Source: Zavarzinia sp.
GTDB lineage: Bacteria; Pseudomonadota; Alphaproteobacteria; Zavarziniales; Zavarziniaceae
Direction of reading: 5' to 3'
NCBI GenBank assembly: GCA_028694545.1
Contig: JAQVKV010000110.1
Location: 1-7,031, forward strand
Length of the DNA: 7,031 bases
Position 1 is the stretch's first letter. Each line of letters opens with the position of its first letter. The position numbers were made by a program, and so were the translations under genes. The notes beneath the pieces are model-generated. The model was not told the DNA's origin. It was given only the letters and a program-made list of their open reading frames with translations, and ran no database searches. Shown piece by piece: positions 4,925 to 7,031 of the stretch.

Positions 4925-5527
4925 GTGACCGTGGTCGTCTTCGACCTCGGCAGGGTGCTGATCGACTGGGACCCGCGCTACATGTACCGCCGGCACTTCG
5001 GTGCCGACGAGGCGGCGATGGAGGATTTCCTGTCCTCCGTCTGCACCATGGAATGGCATACGCGCTGTGACGCCGGCCTGCCGATGGCCGAGAATGTCCG
5101 TGAACTCGCCGCCCGCCATCCCGACAAGACGCCCCTGATCGAGGCCTGGGACCGCGAATGGCCGGCAATGTTCGCCGGAGCCATCGAGGGCAGCGTGCGC
5201 CTGCTCGAGCGCCTCGACGCGAAGGGCGTGCCGCTCTACGCCATCACCAATTACCCGGCCGACAAATGGGCCGAGGGCCTGGCCCAGTTCGGCTTCCTTG
5301 CCCGCTTCCGCGACATTCTCGTCTCGGGCATCGAAAAACTGGCGAAGCCGGATCCGGCGATCTTCGAGCTGGCCTGCCGGCGCTTCGGCATTCACCCCGA
5401 AGCCAGCCTTTTCATCGACGACAATGCAGCCAATGTCGCCTCGGCCGCGCGGCTGGGCTTCACCACCCATCATTTCGTGAATCCCGATATGCTGGAACGC
5501 GACCTGGAGCGGCTTCGCCTGCTTTAA
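4925..5527 (+). CDS. HAD-family hydrolase (YihX-like phosphatase type)
   Basis: 200 residues, a cytoplasmic haloacid dehalogenase superfamily enzyme, probably a phosphatase for a small phosphorylated metabolite. All four motifs are visible: motif I FDLGRVLID with nucleophile D7; motif II YAITN with T108; motif III K141 in KLAKPDPAIFELA; motif IV SLFIDDNAANV with D165 and D166. Position D+2 of motif I is glycine rather than aspartate; this DLG form occurs in YihX-like members (E. coli YihX acts on glucose-1-phosphate), so it is not a sign of decay. Residues about 15-90 form the alpha-helical cap. The start is GTG 4925, or GTG 4931 two codons later; neither has a clear Shine-Dalgarno and no ATG lies near. 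With only 23 nt after rpmJ, translation may be coupled to it. The substrate is not predictable. Confidence 0.85.
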   Translation: MTVVVFDLGRVLIDWDPRYMYRRHFGADEAAMEDFLSSVCTMEWHTRCDAGLPMAENVRELAARHPDKTPLIEAWDREWPAMFAGAIEGSVRLLERLDAKGVPLYAITNYPADKWAEGLAQFGFLARFRDILVSGIEKLAKPDPAIFELACRRFGIHPEASLFIDDNAANVASAARLGFTTHHFVNPDMLERDLERLRLL

Positions 5528-5538
5528 GCCCCCGTTAA
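5524..5538 (+). promoter_or_regulatory. CtrA-type box TTAA-N7-TTAA upstream of the chemoreceptor gene
   Basis: TTAAGCCCCCGTTAA is an exact match to the full CtrA site of alphaproteobacteria, and the match extends as a direct repeat of TTAAGCCC (5524-5531, 5535-5542; period 11 bp). It overlaps the HAD stop codon and lies 49 bp before ATG 5588, suitable for overlapping a -35 region. CtrA commonly controls motility and chemotaxis genes, which fits the downstream gene. Confidence 0.55.
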
Positions 5539-5587
5539 GCCCGTCATGGCATCTGTTCGACGGGGGCCACCCACGAACGGGTGCAAG

Positions 5588-6982
5588 ATGGAAACCGAAC
5601 CGGGAAGGGCCGCGCAATCGGCCCTGAAAGCAATCGCGGACGATGTCGGGCGACTCGGCGTCGAGATCGCCGACGTCGCAGGCCATGTCGATGACCTCGC
5701 GGCGGAAGTTCAGGCCGAGGCAACGGCCTTCGGCGCCTTGCGCGTCGATGCCGAAAGCCTGTCCCGGTCGAACCGCAGCATCATCGATACGGTCGCCGAG
5801 ACCCGCGAGACCAGCCGCGCCGCCTCGCACGCCATGCGCCGCAGCGAGACCGAGATCGGCAATTCCCTGGCCGGCATCCGCGAACTGGTGAAAAGCGCGG
5901 TCTCGATCGCCACCGACCTGCGCACCCTGGTCGATTCGCTCGAGGACGTGCGCAAGGTCGCCCGCCGCATCGACGGCATCGCCCGCCAGACCAATCTCCT
6001 CGCTCTCAACGCCTCGATCGAGGCGGCACGCGCGGGCGAGGCCGGCAAGGGCTTCGCCGTCGTCGCGGCCGAGGTCAAGGCGCTCGCCCGCTCCACCTCC
6101 GTCGCGACCGAGGAAATCGACGCCACACTCGTCATGCTGGGCCAGCACAGCGCCCGCCTGATCGAAGAAAGCGCCGAGGTCAGCGACCGGGCGACGACGG
6201 TCGAGAACGACACCGCCATGATCGGCACCGCCATCGGCGAGCTGGCGCATCGCTTCGGCACCGTCGATGGCGGCATCGAATCGATCGCCCATGCCGCCGA
6301 CAGTATCGCCGAACGGGTGGACGACGTGGTCCTGACCCTGAACACCCTGGCTGACGGGGTGGAGCGCTCGTCCCGCTCGGTGACCGACGCCCGCGACCGC
6401 AGCGCCGCCGTGCTCGGCATCGCCGAGAAACTGCTGGGCCGGACCGTTGTCCCCGGCGTCGATACGGTGGATGCCCGCATCCGCGCCCTGGCCGAAAATG
6501 CGCGCGCCGCGATCGAGGACGCCTTCGCGCGCGAGATCGCCGCCGGGCGCGCCAGCGTGGACGATCTCTTCGATGCGGATTACCGGCCCGTCGCCGGGAC
6601 CAACCCCACCAAGTTCCTGACCCGCTTCATCGCGCTGACCGACCGGCTGCTGCCGGCGATCCAGGAACCCCTGCTCGGCCAGGAGGAACAGGTGGTCTTC
6701 GCCGTCGCGGTGGATCGCAACGGTTACCTTCCGACCCACAATGCCGCCTTCTCGAAACCGCAAGGGGCCGATCCCGCCAGGAACGCCGCGCACAGCCGCA
6801 ACCGGCGTCTGTTCGACGACCGGGTGGGCCTGGCCGCCGCGCGCAACCGCGAGCCCTTCCTGCTGCAGACCTATCGCCGCGACATGGGGGGCGGCACCTT
6901 CGCGCTAATGAAGGATCTTTCGGTGCCGATCACGGTGGCCGGGCGCCATTGGGGCGGCTTCCGCATCGGTTATCGGGTGTGA
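5588..6982 (+). CDS. Soluble methyl-accepting chemotaxis protein with C-terminal sensor domain
   Basis: 464 residues, a chemoreceptor that would control CheA kinase through CheW. The highly conserved signalling hairpin tip is at about 131-167: [20 protein letters not shown], then [11 protein letters not shown]. Long helical coiled-coil sequence flanks it from about 10 to 280. There is no signal peptide, membrane segment or HAMP domain, so it is cytoplasmic. The C-terminal 135 residues form a separate domain with conserved-looking patches: [68 protein letters not shown] and [13 protein letters not shown] have seen this arrangement in other alphaproteobacterial receptors; its ligand is unknown to me. 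I chose ATG 5588 because the CtrA-type box at 5524-5538 leaves room for a promoter; ATG 5546 would add 14 residues. Neither has a strong Shine-Dalgarno. Confidence 0.88.
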   Translation: METEPGRAAQSALKAIADDVGRLGVEIADVAGHVDDLAAEVQAEATAFGALRVDAESLSRSNRSIIDTVAETRETSRAASHAMRRSETEIGNSLAGIRELVKSAVSIATDLRTLVDSLEDVRKVARRIDGIARQTNLLALNASIEAARAGEAGKGFAVVAAEVKALARSTSVATEEIDATLVMLGQHSARLIEESAEVSDRATTVENDTAMIGTAIGELAHRFGTVDGGIESIAHAADSIAERVDDVVLTLNTLADGVERSSRSVTDARDRSAAVLGIAEKLLGRTVVPGVDTVDARIRALAENARAAIEDAFAREIAAGRASVDDLFDADYRPVAGTNPTKFLTRFIALTDRLLPAIQEPLLGQEEQVVFAVAVDRNGYLPTHNAAFSKPQGADPARNAAHSRNRRLFDDRVGLAAARNREPFLLQTYRRDMGGGTFALMKDLSVPITVAGRHWGGFRIGYRV

Positions 6983-6993
6983 TACGGGAATTC

Positions 6994-7028
6994 TTCCCAC
7001 CCGAGGGGCGCCCCGCGCGCGTTGGGAA
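6994..7028. repeat. Weak inverted repeat after the chemoreceptor gene
   Basis: TTCCCA (6994-6999) and TGGGAA (7023-7028) enclose the self-complementary GGGGCGCCCC (7005-7014). It begins 11 bases after the stop codon and could help end transcription, but there is no T-run within the window, which ends three bases later. Confidence 0.3.
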
Positions 7029-7031
7029 CAC

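Noticed and set aside
4853..6793. 646-residue open frame on the minus strand opposite rpmJ, the HAD gene and the chemoreceptor
   Set aside because: It lies antisense to clearly recognised proteins, spans two genes and their gap, and its Gly/Asp/Arg-rich translation has no family features; long antisense frames are common in GC-rich DNA.

Overview
The window looks like ordinary chromosome from a GC-rich alphaproteobacterium. The evidence is a HisZ-type regulatory subunit gene, a 41-residue ribosomal protein L36 of the cysteine-poor form, a soluble chemoreceptor with a C-terminal sensor domain, and a perfect TTAA-N7-TTAA CtrA-type box. I cannot name the genus; a Rhodospirillales-like member would fit, but that is a guess. 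I see no phage, transposase, plasmid, CRISPR, tRNA or rRNA gene.

Layout: (1) 1-896, minus: 5' part of hisZ, cut by the window edge. (2) 989-2011, minus: a polytopic membrane protein of the AveC-like 'spirocyclase' family, starting at TTG. (3) 2012-2490: a 479-bp divergent intergenic region, AT-richer than the genes, with a candidate promoter and an unusual run of perfect or near-perfect inverted repeats. (4) 2491-3657, plus: a LuxR-type regulator with a PAS-like middle region, divergent from the AveC-like gene. (5) 3658-3769: convergent gap holding two inverted copies of a 27-nt palindromic repeat (REPIN-like). (6) 3770-4567, minus: enoyl-CoA hydratase/isomerase family protein. (7) 4652-4901, plus: a strong sigma-70-type promoter, a leader with an attenuator-like set of competing hairpins, and rpmJ. 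(8) 4925-5527, plus: HAD-family hydrolase, 23 nt after rpmJ. (9) 5588-6982, plus: soluble methyl-accepting chemotaxis protein, preceded by the CtrA-type box at 5524-5538.

The genes do not form one pathway. hisZ belongs to histidine biosynthesis and rpmJ to the ribosome. The AveC-like/LuxR pair is a plausible regulator-target unit, and the chemoreceptor looks like a member of the CtrA motility regulon. The most interesting material is non-coding: the rpmJ leader, the structured leader ahead of the LuxR gene, the REPIN-like doublet with compensatory stem changes, and the CtrA box. I found no clear new multi-gene system.
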